From NCBI GenBank assembly GCA_041687755.1, contig JBDNJM010000071.1, positions 1 to 44,738 on the forward strand: a stretch of 44,738 bases of DNA, given 5' to 3'. The notes under the pieces were generated by a model. That model was not told the DNA's origin, searched no databases, and saw only the letters and a program-made list of their open reading frames with translations. This stretch comes from JBDNJM01 sp041687755 (lineage in GTDB: Bacteria; Planctomycetota; UBA1135; GCA-002686595). The translations under genes and the position numbers were made by a program. Below, one piece after another: positions 7,587 through 16,980 of the stretch (position 1 is the stretch's first letter; each line of letters opens with the position of its first letter).

Positions 7587-10483
7587 GCGCCGTGCTCCAC
7601 TCGCAGGGTCACGACCTGGAACGGCCGGAGCGCCAGGCGCGTGGCGCTCCCGCTCGTCACCGGCGTCGCCTGCGCGTCGGCCTGACCGGCCAGGCCGATC
7701 GCCAACACCGCGCTCGGGGCCTCGCACCAGCTGAGCGTCAGCTCGCCAGCGCCCCCGTGGGACTCGAACACCCGGGCCAAGCGATGGGTCCCGTCGGCCG
7801 ACCAGCGCAACCCGCTGAGCTGGGGCCGGCAGGCCCCCGTCCACGTGAGCCCCGCGAGCACGCCGGAGCCCTCGAGAGCTCCCTCGAAGTCCGCCACCTC
7901 GTCGAGCAGCCCGTCCGCTCGCCAATCGCCGCCGTGGGGAACGAGCGCGAGCCGGAAGCAATGCGGCGCGTCGACGCAGCGGTCCGCGAATTCGTCGGGG
8001 AAGCGCGGCCCGCGCAGCAGCGAGAGCGCCAGGGTCGAGCCCTCGACCGCCGCGCCGTACTTCGCGGAGTTCAACAGGGCCAGGCCGCGGCCGGGCTCGC
8101 TCAGGTCCATCCAACGCTGAATCGGGACCTCGAAGCGCGCGCGCTCGCCCGCGTCGTTGCGCGTCGTCGGCCGCTCGATGTGGCCGAAGGGGATCGCGGC
8201 CGTCCAGGTCCGCGAGCGCACCGCAGTCGGCACCATCAGGCGCAGCCAGCGCCGCTCTTCGCGCCAGTCGCACGCGAACCCGACGTCGAGCCGGCGGCCG
8301 GATTCGCCCAAGGTGTAGCGCAGCTCGATCAGCGAGCCCGCGCTGAGCCTGTGGCACACGACGAGCGCGGCCCCCTCGACCTGGACCTCCTCGGGCGTGC
8401 CGTCGAGGCGTTCAAACTGCCCCAGAGACTCCTCATCGAGATCCCACGCCTCCCAGCGCCGGGGCCGATCCACGTGCAGCTGAAGCACGCAGGCGGGCTC
8501 GTCCGCAGCAATCAACTCCGGCCCGAGCGATCCGTCCGCCCCGGCGCGCAAGGAGACGAGCAGGCCGCGACCGTCGAACTCTGCTCGCAGCTGCGCGTTC
8601 TGCAGCACCCAACCCGAGCCCGCGGCCGCCGGTACCACGCAGTTCTCAAGGGGGGCCTCCGGCGCCAAGAGCGCGAGCTCCTCCAGCTCTGCGTCGATCC
8701 GGTCGTAGACCTCGAGCGCCTCCACCGTCACCGCCCGCGTGCCCGAGCCCGGCAGGATGTCGTGGAACTGGTTGAGCAGCAGGTCCCGCCAGCAGCGCTC
8801 GAAGGCCGCGGCCCGCGCGGCGTCGAACGGCTCCGCGGCGCTGCGGGCCTCCGCACGCGTCAGCCGCCGCTCGGCCGCGGCGTTGCGCGACTTCAGCTCC
8901 GCCTGGCTGGTCCACGTTCCGCGGTGCAGCTCCAGGTACAGCTCGCCGTCGTGAACCGGCAGCACCGAGCCCGCCGCCGACAGCGCCTCGACTTCGACGT
9001 GCAGCGCCTCGCAAAAGGCCCGTGCGCCTTCGGGCGCGACTCGCGGCAGCCCCTCCGCGTCCGCGCTCAACGTGCCGCGCAGCACCTGCTCCTCCGTCGG
9101 CCCGCCCCCTCCATCGCCAAAGCCGTACGGCTGGAGCCAGGTCTTGACGCCTGCGGAATCGCTGCGCGCCAGCACCCGCTCGCCGCGCCGCAGCTCCTGG
9201 GGCCGCTGGGTTGCGTTGTAGTCCTGGCCCGGCGTCAGGTGGCTCAGCACCTCGGTGCCGTCGAGCCCCCGCCACAGGAACGTCACGTGCGGGAACGTCG
9301 TCTGCTCGCTCCACCACAGCTTGTTCGTGACAAACGTGTCGAGTCCGGCCAGCGCGATCAACTGGGGCAGCGTGGCGCAGAACCCGAAGGTGTCCGGTAG
9401 ATACAGCAGCCGCTGCTCGCCGAGCTCCCCGAACCACCCGCGCATGGCCGCGATGCCCAACTCAAACTGCCGACAAAGCGCCTCGCCCGACGGCAAGTTC
9501 GCGTCCGGCTCAATCCAGGTCGCCCCGAGCGGCTCCCAGCGCCCCTCGGACACCGCGGCGCGCATGCGCTCGAACAGCTGCGGCGAGTCCTCTGCCACCC
9601 AGGCGTACTGTTGGGGCTGGGTGCACAAGAAGCGAAACGCCGGCTGCGCCTCCAGCAGGGCCAACGCGCTCGAAAAAGTGCGCAACGCCTTGCGCCGCGT
9701 CTCCACCGTGGACCACAGCCAGGCCGTGTCGAGGTGCGCGTGCCCAACGGCGAAGCTGCGCCCCGCGCTGGGCACGGCGCCGTTCTCCAGCTCGGCGCGC
9801 AGCTCGGCGCAGGCCTCGCGGTGCTCCCCGCGCTCGGCGCGTGCGTAGCAGCGCTCCAGCGCCCGCCCGAGCGCCTTGCCGCGCAGGCTCTCGTCGCCCA
9901 ACTCCTCGACCAGGTCCGCGACCAGCAGCAGGACCGTCTGCAGCTCGAAGACGTCCCCATCGCGCTGCGCCAGCTCCGCCAGCTCGAAACGGCCCGGCAG
10001 CGGCTCCGCCCAGCGCGCGCGCGTCTCGGCCTCGTCGAAAAAGAACGTCGTCGCGCCGAGGGGCCGGTTGCACGAGGCCTCGATCAGCAGCTCGCCCGCT
10101 TCGGTGAAGCCTCCGCCCTCCGGCAGCAGGGCTTCCCGGTGGTTGTCGTCGAACCCCTGCCAGGGCTCGAAGCCTGCCTCCCCGGGCACCCACAACAGCG
10201 CCTCCGTACCGCTCGAAAAGCGCAGCCAAGACGGCCCGCTCGCCAGTACTTGGCGGTCGCGCTGCAGCCGGAACCACAGCGTCGACCAGACCGGCCCCCA
10301 GCGCTCGCCGCGGCGCATCCGCCGGAACTCGCCGCGCTCAAGAAGCTCGACCGGGTCGTCGCCCGGAGACCCGGGGCAAACCGCCACCCCGAGCTCCTGC
10401 GCCCGGGTCCACAGCCGCGGTGTCAGAACCTGTTCGCAAAACGTCCGTGCGCGCAGGGCGCTGAGCAGAGCTTGGGTGTGCAT
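7583..10483 (-). CDS. Family 38 glycoside hydrolase (alpha-mannosidase)
   Basis: 966 residues, the usual size for bacterial GH38 enzymes. An N-terminal sandwich domain (about 1-235) precedes the catalytic domain, whose zinc-site motif is GHAHLDTAWLW (H250, D252) and whose nucleophile is D364 in LYLPDTFGF; WIEPDANLPSGEAL is also family-typical. The C-terminal half carries the beta-sandwich domains. Known members cleave alpha-mannosides with a retaining zinc-assisted mechanism. No signal peptide is present, so the enzyme is probably cytoplasmic and works on imported oligosaccharides. It is the first gene of a minus-strand operon with the GH20 gene and diverges from the ABC importer operon at 10777. 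Confidence 0.92.
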   Translation of the reverse strand: MHTQALLSALRARTFCEQVLTPRLWTRAQELGVAVCPGSPGDDPVELLERGEFRRMRRGERWGPVWSTLWFRLQRDRQVLASGPSWLRFSSGTEALLWVPGEAGFEPWQGFDDNHREALLPEGGGFTEAGELLIEASCNRPLGATTFFFDEAETRARWAEPLPGRFELAELAQRDGDVFELQTVLLLVADLVEELGDESLRGKALGRALERCYARAERGEHREACAELRAELENGAVPSAGRSFAVGHAHLDTAWLWSTVETRRKALRTFSSALALLEAQPAFRFLCTQPQQYAWVAEDSPQLFERMRAAVSEGRWEPLGATWIEPDANLPSGEALCRQFELGIAAMRGWFGELGEQRLLYLPDTFGFCATLPQLIALAGLDTFVTNKLWWSEQTTFPHVTFLWRGLDGTEVLSHLTPGQDYNATQRPQELRRGERVLARSDSAGVKTWLQPYGFGDGGGGPTEEQVLRGTLSADAEGLPRVAPEGARAFCEALHVEVEALSAAGSVLPVHDGELYLELHRGTWTSQAELKSRNAAAERRLTRAEARSAAEPFDAARAAAFERCWRDLLLNQFHDILPGSGTRAVTVEALEVYDRIDAELEELALLAPEAPLENCVVPAAAGSGWVLQNAQLRAEFDGRGLLVSLRAGADGSLGPELIAADEPACVLQLHVDRPRRWEAWDLDEESLGQFERLDGTPEEVQVEGAALVVCHRLSAGSLIELRYTLGESGRRLDVGFACDWREERRWLRLMVPTAVRSRTWTAAIPFGHIERPTTRNDAGERARFEVPIQRWMDLSEPGRGLALLNSAKYGAAVEGSTLALSLLRGPRFPDEFADRCVDAPHCFRLALVPHGGDWRADGLLDEVADFEGALEGSGVLAGLTWTGACRPQLSGLRWSADGTHRLARVFESHGGAGELTLSWCEAPSAVLAIGLAGQADAQATPVTSGSATRLALRPFQVVTLRVEHGA

Positions 10484-10560
10484 CGCAAACGCCAGCCTAG
10501 CGGTGCCCGGGACGCCACGCGAGGCATCGGAGTGACCCCCGCCCGAAAGCAGGGTGTACG

Positions 10561-10576
10561 GCTTCAGATGTGAAGC
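10561..10576. promoter_or_regulatory. Palindrome between divergent glycan operons, possible operator
   Basis: GCTTCA-GATG-TGAAGC is a perfect inverted repeat with a four-base spacer in the 293-base gap between the alpha-mannosidase and importer operons. Such positions often hold LacI- or GntR-type operators, but no regulator gene lies nearby and only one copy was seen. It could equally be a small hairpin. The rest of 10484-10776 shows no convincing gene. Confidence 0.3.
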
Positions 10577-10776
10577 ACGCCCCGCTTCCAGGGCGTCGTG
10601 ACGAACGCCGCGCGCCGGTCGCTGAAACGTTCGCCAACCTGCTCACCACCCAGATCCCGCTGTAGCCTCCGCGCGGGAGTTCCGCTGCCCGCCGGAGCCG
10701 CGGCCCTCCTCAACCCCTGGAATCGCGACCGAGGACGGGAGCAGATGCGACTTCCGCGCCCTATTCTGGGCGCGGT

Positions 10777-12141
10777 ATGGATGCCCCCCCTCCTTCACCT
10801 GAATCCGGCGCGGCGGCGATTTGGACCCGCAGGGCGGCGCTCGGGATCCTCGGGATCGGAGCCGCGGGCGTGTTCGCGTCCAGCTCGCGCCGTCGGCGCA
10901 CGCCCGATGGTCGTGTGCGCCTGCGCTACTGGGAGAAATGGACCGGCTCGGAGGGCGCTGCGGTCCAGGCTCTGGTGGACCGCTTCAACGCGTCCCAGGA
11001 GCGCATCTTCGTCGAGCGCCTTGCCGTCGCCGACGTGTTCAGCAAGGCGATGGTCGCGATCGGAGGCGGCGATCCGCCCGACGTCGTCGGTCTGTTCAGC
11101 TGGAACCTGCCGGCTTTCGCCGAGGCGGGCGCGCTGCTGCCGCTGGACGGATTCGCGGGCGCGGAGAGCTTGACCGCCGGGCACTACGCACCCGCTATCG
11201 AACGCCTGTTGACCCACGGTGGCCGCCTGTGGTGCGGTGTCAACTCCTGCTACACGCTGTGCATGTACGGCAACGCTCAAGCGCTGCGCGAGGTCGGCCT
11301 CGAGGCGCCGCCGGCGACGATCGAGGAGCTGGACGAGGTTGGAGCGCAGCTCGTGCGCCGCGGTGGCGACGGCCGCATCCAGCGTGCGGGCTTCCTGCAG
11401 AACGTGCCGCTGTGGTGGCCGTACAGCTGGCCGCTGCTGTTCGGGGATCAGCTCTGGAGCGTCGAAGAGCAGCGCTTCACCTTCGAATCGGAGCGCTGCC
11501 GGGCGGCCTTCCGCTGGATCTCCGACACCGCCGAACGCCACGGCCGCGCCGCCAGCAACACGTTTGCCCGCGGCTTCGAGCGCTCCATGCTCTCCGCCGG
11601 CGATCCGTTCCTCACTGGCGCCGTCAGCCTGACCGTCCAAGGGCCCTGGATGGCCAACTTCGCGCGCCAGTACCACCCGGACCTTGAGTACGTCGTCACC
11701 CCGGTGCCGGTCCCCGCGGCTGAGATCGACGCGAACAACCCGCGCGGCATGCTCGAGTGCGACGTCCTGTGCATCCCGCGCGGCGCTCCGCATCCGGACG
11801 AGGCCTTCGAGTTCGTTGCCTTCATGCAGACGACAGAGGCCCAGGAGTTCTTGGCGCGCGAGCACTGCAAGCCCTCGCCGCTCGCCGAGGTCACGAAGGA
11901 GTTCTACGTCGGGCACCCGAACCCGTTCGTCGCCGTGCACGCCGCCGTCGCCCAGAGCCCCGCGGTCTCCGTCCTGCCTGAGACCCGGGCCTGGAAGCCG
12001 TTCAGCGACCTCACCGTCGCCGCGTTCGACGCCGTCTGGATGGGCGGCGACGTCGATACGGAGCTGTCCCGCGTGCAAGCCCGCGGTCAAGAGATCGCCG
12101 ACACCCAGGCCGCCCGTCGCAAGCGCCGGGGTCGCCTGTGA
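10777..12141 (+). CDS. ABC sugar transporter solute-binding protein (family 1)
   Basis: 454 residues. The N-terminus has a twin-arginine-like export signal (WTRRAALGILGIGAAGVFAS, R18-R19) rather than a typical lipoprotein signal. The mature part follows the family 1 extracellular solute-binding fold: LRYWEKWTGSEGAAVQALVDRFNAS at the start, then GGGDPPDVVGLFSW and a C-terminal EAFEFVAFMQT...PSPLAE segment. It would capture an oligosaccharide outside the inner membrane and deliver it to the two permeases encoded next, each joined to its upstream neighbour by a 4-base overlap. The flanking mannosidase and hexosaminidase genes suggest a mannose/GlcNAc-containing ligand. Confidence 0.9.
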   Translation: MDAPPPSPESGAAAIWTRRAALGILGIGAAGVFASSSRRRRTPDGRVRLRYWEKWTGSEGAAVQALVDRFNASQERIFVERLAVADVFSKAMVAIGGGDPPDVVGLFSWNLPAFAEAGALLPLDGFAGAESLTAGHYAPAIERLLTHGGRLWCGVNSCYTLCMYGNAQALREVGLEAPPATIEELDEVGAQLVRRGGDGRIQRAGFLQNVPLWWPYSWPLLFGDQLWSVEEQRFTFESERCRAAFRWISDTAERHGRAASNTFARGFERSMLSAGDPFLTGAVSLTVQGPWMANFARQYHPDLEYVVTPVPVPAAEIDANNPRGMLECDVLCIPRGAPHPDEAFEFVAFMQTTEAQEFLAREHCKPSPLAEVTKEFYVGHPNPFVAVHAAVAQSPAVSVLPETRAWKPFSDLTVAAFDAVWMGGDVDTELSRVQARGQEIADTQAARRKRRGRL

Positions 12142-13022
12142 CCAGCCGCGCTCGATCCCAGGAACGCGCGGGCTGGTTGTTCAGCCTGCCGTTCGTGCTC
12201 GGCACGCTGCTATTCCTCGCCCTGCCCGTCGGGTTGGCGATCTACACCAGCCTGACCGAGAACGCACTGATCGAAGAGCCGCTCTTCATCGGCCTGGAGA
12301 ACTACCGCGAGCTCGCCGGCGATCGCTCGTTCCGGATCGCGCTGCGCAACACCGCGCTGTACGCCGCGCTCGCCGTGCCGCTCAATATGCTCGTCTCGCT
12401 GGGCCTCGCGCTGCTGCTGGAGCAGAAGCTGCGCGGCTCGAGCGTCGTGCGCGCGCTGATTTTCCTTCCGGTGCTGGTGCCGATCGTCGCGGCCTCGCTC
12501 GGCTGGATGTGGCTCTACCACCCCGAGTACGGCCTGTTCGACCGCGTCCTGCGCGCCGTGGGCCTGCCCGGGGTCGACTGGCTGGGCGACAAGCGTTTTG
12601 CCCTGCTCTCCCTCGTCGTCATGGGCGCCTGGATCACCGGCAGCCAGGTCTTGATCCTCACCGCCAGCCTGCGCGGCGTGCGCCGGGACCTGCTCGAGGC
12701 CGCGCGCCTCGACGGCGCCGGCGCCTGGTGGCGTTTTCGCGCGGTGGTCTTGCCCACGATCGGCCCCGCGCTCTCATTCAACGCCGTGGTCTCGACGATT
12801 TGGGCCGCCCAGGTCTTTGCGACCCCGCTGATCATGACCGGCGGCGGACCCGAGCAGTCCACGAAGGTCGTCTCAATGGTGATGTTCGAGAACGCCTTCC
12901 GCTACGCGCGCATGGGCTACGCCAGCTCGATCGCCTGGATCCAGTTTGCCGCCACTCTCCTGATGGCGCTGCTAGTGCTGTGGCTCGGCCGGCGCTTCTT
13001 CGAGTCGGAGGTGCGCGGATGA
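12138..13022 (+). CDS. ABC sugar transporter permease 1 (MalF/UgpA type)
   Basis: 294 residues with six membrane spans. The inner-membrane-loop EAA motif that docks the ATPase reads EAARLDGAGAWWRFRAVVLP, and LIMTGGGPEQSTKVVSMVMFENAF is typical of carbohydrate-type permeases of this subfamily. It starts with GTG in a GTGA overlap with the binding-protein stop. It should pair with the second permease to form the channel. No ATPase gene is present in the window, so the system probably borrows a shared MsmX/UgpC-like ATPase encoded elsewhere. Confidence 0.92.
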   Translation: MTSRARSQERAGWLFSLPFVLGTLLFLALPVGLAIYTSLTENALIEEPLFIGLENYRELAGDRSFRIALRNTALYAALAVPLNMLVSLGLALLLEQKLRGSSVVRALIFLPVLVPIVAASLGWMWLYHPEYGLFDRVLRAVGLPGVDWLGDKRFALLSLVVMGAWITGSQVLILTASLRGVRRDLLEAARLDGAGAWWRFRAVVLPTIGPALSFNAVVSTIWAAQVFATPLIMTGGGPEQSTKVVSMVMFENAFRYARMGYASSIAWIQFAATLLMALLVLWLGRRFFESEVRG

Positions 13023-13840
13023 GCCGCCGACTCCTACACCTGCTCCTGTTCGCCGTAGGCTTCGCCTGGGCCCTGCCGCTGCTGTGGATGCTGCTGACCT
13101 CCCTGCAGACCGAGGCCCAGGCCCTGGCCCCGGAGATCAGCCCCTGGCCCACCGCTGAGGGCTTGAAGAACTACCGCGCCGTGTGGAACGCGGAGAGCGC
13201 TGACTTCCCGCTCTATTTCAAGAACTCGATCCTGGTCGCGGTGCTCTCCACGCTCGGCATGACGCTCGGCAGCGCCCTGTGCGCCTTCGGGCTAGCGCGC
13301 CTCGAGTGGCGCGGCCGCAAGCTCGTGATGGGCCTCGTGCTGGCCACGATGATGCTGCCCTTCACGGTCCTAATGGCGCCCCAGTACCTCCTCTTCCAGC
13401 GGCTCGGCTGGATCGGCAGCTTGCTGCCCCTGTGGCTACCGGCCTGGTTCGGCGGCGCCTTCTCGATCTTCCTGCTGCACCAGTTCGCCAGCCGCCTGCC
13501 GCGAGAGCTCGACGAGGCCGCCGCGATCGACGGCTGCGGCCCGCTCGATGTTTTTTGGCGCATCGCCCTGCCGAACCTCAAGCCCGCCCTCGCCACGGTG
13601 GCCCTGCTGCAGTTCGTGACCAGCTGGAACGACTTCACCGCGCCGCTCATGTTCGTCAACCACCGCGAGCAGACCACCGTCGCGCTCGGCCTGCAGCAGC
13701 TTCAGTCCCAGCACGGCGGCACGGCCTGGCCCGAGGTCATGGCGGCCAGCCTGATGGCGACCGCGCCCGTGCTGCTACTGTTCCTGGCGTTCCAACACTT
13801 CTTCGTCTCTGGCTCCGCCACCGAAGGCTCCAAAGGATGA
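13019..13840 (+). CDS. ABC sugar transporter permease 2 (MalG/UgpE type)
   Basis: 273 residues with six membrane spans. The EAA loop is DEAAAIDGCGPLDVFWRIAL, and the segment FVTSWNDFTAPLMFVNHREQ is the usual late-span signature of MalG/UgpE-like permeases. The ATG at 13019 overlaps the stop of permease 1 as ATGA; the longer open frame from 11684 is antisense-free but runs through two other genes and is not real. It completes the import channel for the binding protein at 10777. Confidence 0.92.
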   Translation: MSRRLLHLLLFAVGFAWALPLLWMLLTSLQTEAQALAPEISPWPTAEGLKNYRAVWNAESADFPLYFKNSILVAVLSTLGMTLGSALCAFGLARLEWRGRKLVMGLVLATMMLPFTVLMAPQYLLFQRLGWIGSLLPLWLPAWFGGAFSIFLLHQFASRLPRELDEAAAIDGCGPLDVFWRIALPNLKPALATVALLQFVTSWNDFTAPLMFVNHREQTTVALGLQQLQSQHGGTAWPEVMAASLMATAPVLLLFLAFQHFFVSGSATEGSKG

Positions 13841-14619
13841 CTACCCCCCGACCCGCGCCACTTCCGGAGCCGCCGCTCGCCGACTACGAGAGCTACCTGC
13901 CCCCGCGGATGCCGCGCCAAGTCTACGAGGCGCCCCGGGCGCTGGCCCGCATCGATCTCACCTGCGACGTGCCCGACTCCCGCTGGGATCTGGCCGAGTG
14001 GAGCGAGCCGTTCGTGGACATCGAGGGCGAGCGCAAGCCGCTTCCCCGCTTCGAGACCCGTGTCCGCATGCTCTGGGACGACGAGCGCCTCTACGTGCAG
14101 GCCCAGATGGAAGAGCCCGACCTGTGGGCCACGCTGACCGAGCGCGACAGCGTGATCTTCCACGACAACGACTTTGAGGTCTTCCTCGACCCGTCTTGCA
14201 CGGGGACAAACTACTACGAGCTCGAGGTCAACGCGCTCAACACGGTCTGGGACCTCGTGCTGCGCCAGCCCTACCGCCGCGGCGGCCAGGCCGACAGCGC
14301 CTGGCGGATCGAGGGGCTTGAGACGACCGTGCGGCTCGACGGCGTGCTCAACGATCCGCGCACGCGCGACCGCGGCTGGAGCGTCGAGATCGCGATGCCG
14401 TTCGCGGCCTTCGACGTGCACACCCAAACGCCGCGCGCTCCCGAGGCCGGCGAGGCCTGGCGCGTCAACTTCAGCCGCGTGCACTGGGACCTCGAGGTCG
14501 TGGACGGCGCGTACGCCAAGCTCCCCGAGCACCCCGAGCACAACTGGGTCTGGTCGCCCCAGGCCGCCGTCGACATGCACCTGCCCCTGCGCTGGGGCGA
14601 ACTGAGGTTCGGCTCGTGA
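13837..14619 (+). CDS. CBM9-like carbohydrate-binding protein
   Basis: 260 residues with no signal peptide. The pattern RVRMLWDDERLYVQAQMEEPDLWATL, HDNDFEVFLDPS, YYELEVNALNTVWDL, GWSVEIAMPFAAF and WRVNFSRV is that of the carbohydrate-binding family 9-like fold seen in many Bacteroidetes and planctomycetes. It lies between the importer and the beta-mannosidase with ATGA and GTGA overlaps on either side, so it is part of the same operon. Its role is not established; holding a glycan for the beta-mannosidase in the cytoplasm is an inference from position. Confidence 0.8.
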   Translation: MTTPRPAPLPEPPLADYESYLPPRMPRQVYEAPRALARIDLTCDVPDSRWDLAEWSEPFVDIEGERKPLPRFETRVRMLWDDERLYVQAQMEEPDLWATLTERDSVIFHDNDFEVFLDPSCTGTNYYELEVNALNTVWDLVLRQPYRRGGQADSAWRIEGLETTVRLDGVLNDPRTRDRGWSVEIAMPFAAFDVHTQTPRAPEAGEAWRVNFSRVHWDLEVVDGAYAKLPEHPEHNWVWSPQAAVDMHLPLRWGELRFGS

Positions 14620-16679
14620 GGGCGGACTTCTCGATTCCCCTGAAGGCGGGTTGGAGCCTGTTGGATCCTGAGGACCCGGAGTTCGAAGCGGTTCCCGCAG
14701 ACGCCTACCGGTCCGTGCAGTCGCACCTGATCGACGCCGGGCACCTGCACGACGTGCACGACCCCAGGGGCGACCGCGACTACGAGTGGGTCAGCCGACG
14801 CGCCTGGACCCTGCGCCACGAGCTCGAGTACCCCGAGAGCGCCGCGAAGTTCTCGGAGGTCGAGCTCGTCTTCCAGACGGTCGACACACTGGCTGAAATT
14901 TGGCTCGGCGACGAGCCCCTCGGGCGCTGCGACAACGCCCACCGGCCCTGGCGCTTTCCGATTGGGGAGGCCTGGGAGGGCACCCGCACCCTAGAGGTTC
15001 GCTTCCAGCCGCTGTTCGAGCACCTCGATGCCAAGCGCACCGAGCGCCCGCTGCCGGGCTGGGGAGTCGGTCAGGACAAGGACGACACCGGTGGCTGGGT
15101 GCGCAAGGCGCCGGTCGACTTCGGCTGGGACTTCGCCCCGAAGGTCGTCCCCGTCGGCCTGCGCGGCGGCGCGCGTATCGAGCTGCACCAGGAAACACGC
15201 CTGCGCGACGTCCAAGTCCTGCAGGTGCACGAGCAGGACGCCGTGCTGCTCGATCTCTGGATCGAGTACGAAACCGAGGAGCCCCACGATCTCGAGGTCC
15301 TCGTCAGCGTGGTCGCTCCCTATCCCCCGGAGGTACTTCGTGACAGCGCGCAGGAGCCGAGCACGGGTGCCCCACTGAGCATCGAGCAATCCCTTCAGAT
15401 ATGGGTCAAATCGGAGCCTGCGGTTGACGGGCTTGAGCTCCCCGGCCGCCCCATCCCCAAGCGGGTCCGCCACACGACCAGCGCCGTGACCCGCGGCGGA
15501 ATAGCGAACGTCCAGCTGCGCATCCCCGAGCCTCGGCTCTGGTGGCCGAACGGCCTCGGTGCCCAGCCGCTCTACGACCTGTCGGTCTTTCTCGACGGTG
15601 ACACCTACCGCTGCCGTCTCGGCCTGCGCCGGCTGGAACTCGTTCGCGAGCGCGACGGCGCCGAGGAGAGTTTTGGGTTCCGCATCAACGGCAGGCCGAT
15701 GTTCGCGTTCGGCGCGAACTGGGTCCCACCCACAGCACTCCCCGGCGAGGAGCCCGAGCTCACCGATGACCTGCTCGTCATGGCGCACGTCTCCGGCATG
15801 AACATGCTGCGCGTGTGGGGCGGCAGCGGTTACGAGACCGACGCGTTCTACGATCGCTGCGACGAGCTCGGCCTGCTCGTGTGGACCGACTTCGCCTTCG
15901 CCTGCTGCACCTACCCCACCTTTGACGCGGACTGGATGGCCAGCGTCGAAGCCGAGGCGCGCCACCAGGTCAAGCGCCTGCGGCACCACGCTGCCCTCGC
16001 CCTGTGGTGCGGCAACAACGAGGTCGAAAATGGCCTGACGGGCCCGGAGTGGACCAACGAGCGCATGTCCTGGGACGCTTACCGGCCGTTGTTTGACGAG
16101 CTGCTCGCCAAGGTCTGCAGCGAACTCGACCCCGCCACCGGCTATTGGCCCGGCAGCCCCCACTCGCCCCTCGGCGACCGCATGGCCTTCAACTCAGAGG
16201 CCAACGGCGACGCCCACCTCTGGGCCCAGTGGCACGGCGCCGAACCCTTCGAGAAGTACCTTGAGGGCCGCCACCGCTTCGTGAGCGAGACCGGCTGGCA
16301 GTCGCTGCCGCACATCGAGACCCTGCGCGAGGTCTTCGGCTCCTACACCGAGCTCGACGACCCCGACCTCGCCCACCGCCAGCGCTCGATCTTCGGCCAG
16401 GAGCGCCTCGCCACGTTCCTCGCCGCGGAAGGCCTCGAGTTCACCGACCTCGAGAGCTACGCCGCCGCCACCCAGGAACTCCAGAGCCGCTTCTGCGTCC
16501 TCGCGCTCGAGCACGCCCTGTCCCTCTGGCCCCGCTGCCAGGGCCTGCTGCTGTGGCAGCTGAACGAACCCTGGGCCGCACCGACCTGGTCCCTGATCGA
16601 CCACGCGGGGCGCCCGAAACCCGCGCTCGAAGCCCTGCAGGGAGTCTTCGAGCGATGGCTGGCTCAGAACTCTCACTGA
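14616..16679 (+). CDS. Family 2 glycoside hydrolase (beta-mannosidase)
   Basis: 687 residues from a GTG inside a GTGA overlap with the preceding gene. It has the GH2 order: N-terminal sugar-binding domain (about 1-190), immunoglobulin-like domain (about 200-350) and the (beta/alpha)8 barrel. The acid/base residue is E469 in LWCGNNEVENG and the nucleophile is E558 in FVSETGWQSLPHIETL, both in the form typical of beta-mannosidases. It is somewhat shorter than the 800-plus residues usual in the family, as the C-terminal domains are reduced. No signal peptide is seen, so it probably acts in the cytoplasm. It is the last gene of the importer operon and would cleave the Man-beta-GlcNAc or other beta-mannosyl linkage of imported chains. 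Confidence 0.9.
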   Translation: MRADFSIPLKAGWSLLDPEDPEFEAVPADAYRSVQSHLIDAGHLHDVHDPRGDRDYEWVSRRAWTLRHELEYPESAAKFSEVELVFQTVDTLAEIWLGDEPLGRCDNAHRPWRFPIGEAWEGTRTLEVRFQPLFEHLDAKRTERPLPGWGVGQDKDDTGGWVRKAPVDFGWDFAPKVVPVGLRGGARIELHQETRLRDVQVLQVHEQDAVLLDLWIEYETEEPHDLEVLVSVVAPYPPEVLRDSAQEPSTGAPLSIEQSLQIWVKSEPAVDGLELPGRPIPKRVRHTTSAVTRGGIANVQLRIPEPRLWWPNGLGAQPLYDLSVFLDGDTYRCRLGLRRLELVRERDGAEESFGFRINGRPMFAFGANWVPPTALPGEEPELTDDLLVMAHVSGMNMLRVWGGSGYETDAFYDRCDELGLLVWTDFAFACCTYPTFDADWMASVEAEARHQVKRLRHHAALALWCGNNEVENGLTGPEWTNERMSWDAYRPLFDELLAKVCSELDPATGYWPGSPHSPLGDRMAFNSEANGDAHLWAQWHGAEPFEKYLEGRHRFVSETGWQSLPHIETLREVFGSYTELDDPDLAHRQRSIFGQERLATFLAAEGLEFTDLESYAAATQELQSRFCVLALEHALSLWPRCQGLLLWQLNEPWAAPTWSLIDHAGRPKPALEALQGVFERWLAQNSH

Positions 16680-16980
16680 ATGGAGCCAGCCAGGCTGGAT
16701 CCGCTGCGATCTGGACTCCGCTGCCGCTTCATCCGGTGGGTTACTCACCAGCCAGTCTTCCCCGGACAATCCCCCACGTAGGCAAGCAGCAGAGCACGCC
16801 CAAGCGGCGTGCTGCCGCTCCAAACCTCTCCTGGGCAACCACCTAAGCTCCATCTCGGCATCTCTACCGATAGCCTCGCAGTGATCAGCTCTCGGGTGCT
16901 AACTTTAAATGGGGGCGGCTCCGCCTCGTGCAGGACCTTATCCGACCCCCTGAACCAACCACAGCTTGCCCCTGTTCCCC
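16680..16980. other. Intergenic stretch with hairpin
   Basis: AGCACGCC (16793-16800) and GGCGTGCT (16806-16813) form an eight-base-pair stem with a five-base loop, a possible terminator of the importer operon. The remainder is lower in GC than its surroundings, with an A/T-rich patch around 16903-16911 that could be a promoter for the next gene. No gene is seen unless the FG-GAP reading frame really begins at 16928. Confidence 0.45.

Noticed and set aside
7454..9400. A 648-codon open frame on the plus strand, opposite the alpha-mannosidase gene
   Set aside because: It is a GC-rich mirror of the true gene: no motif, arginine-rich composition, and the minus strand carries intact catalytic motifs.
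10571..10665. Short frame ending FANLLTTQIPL before a stop at 10663
   Set aside because: About 31 codons, no family match, and lies inside the control region of two operons; too weak to call.
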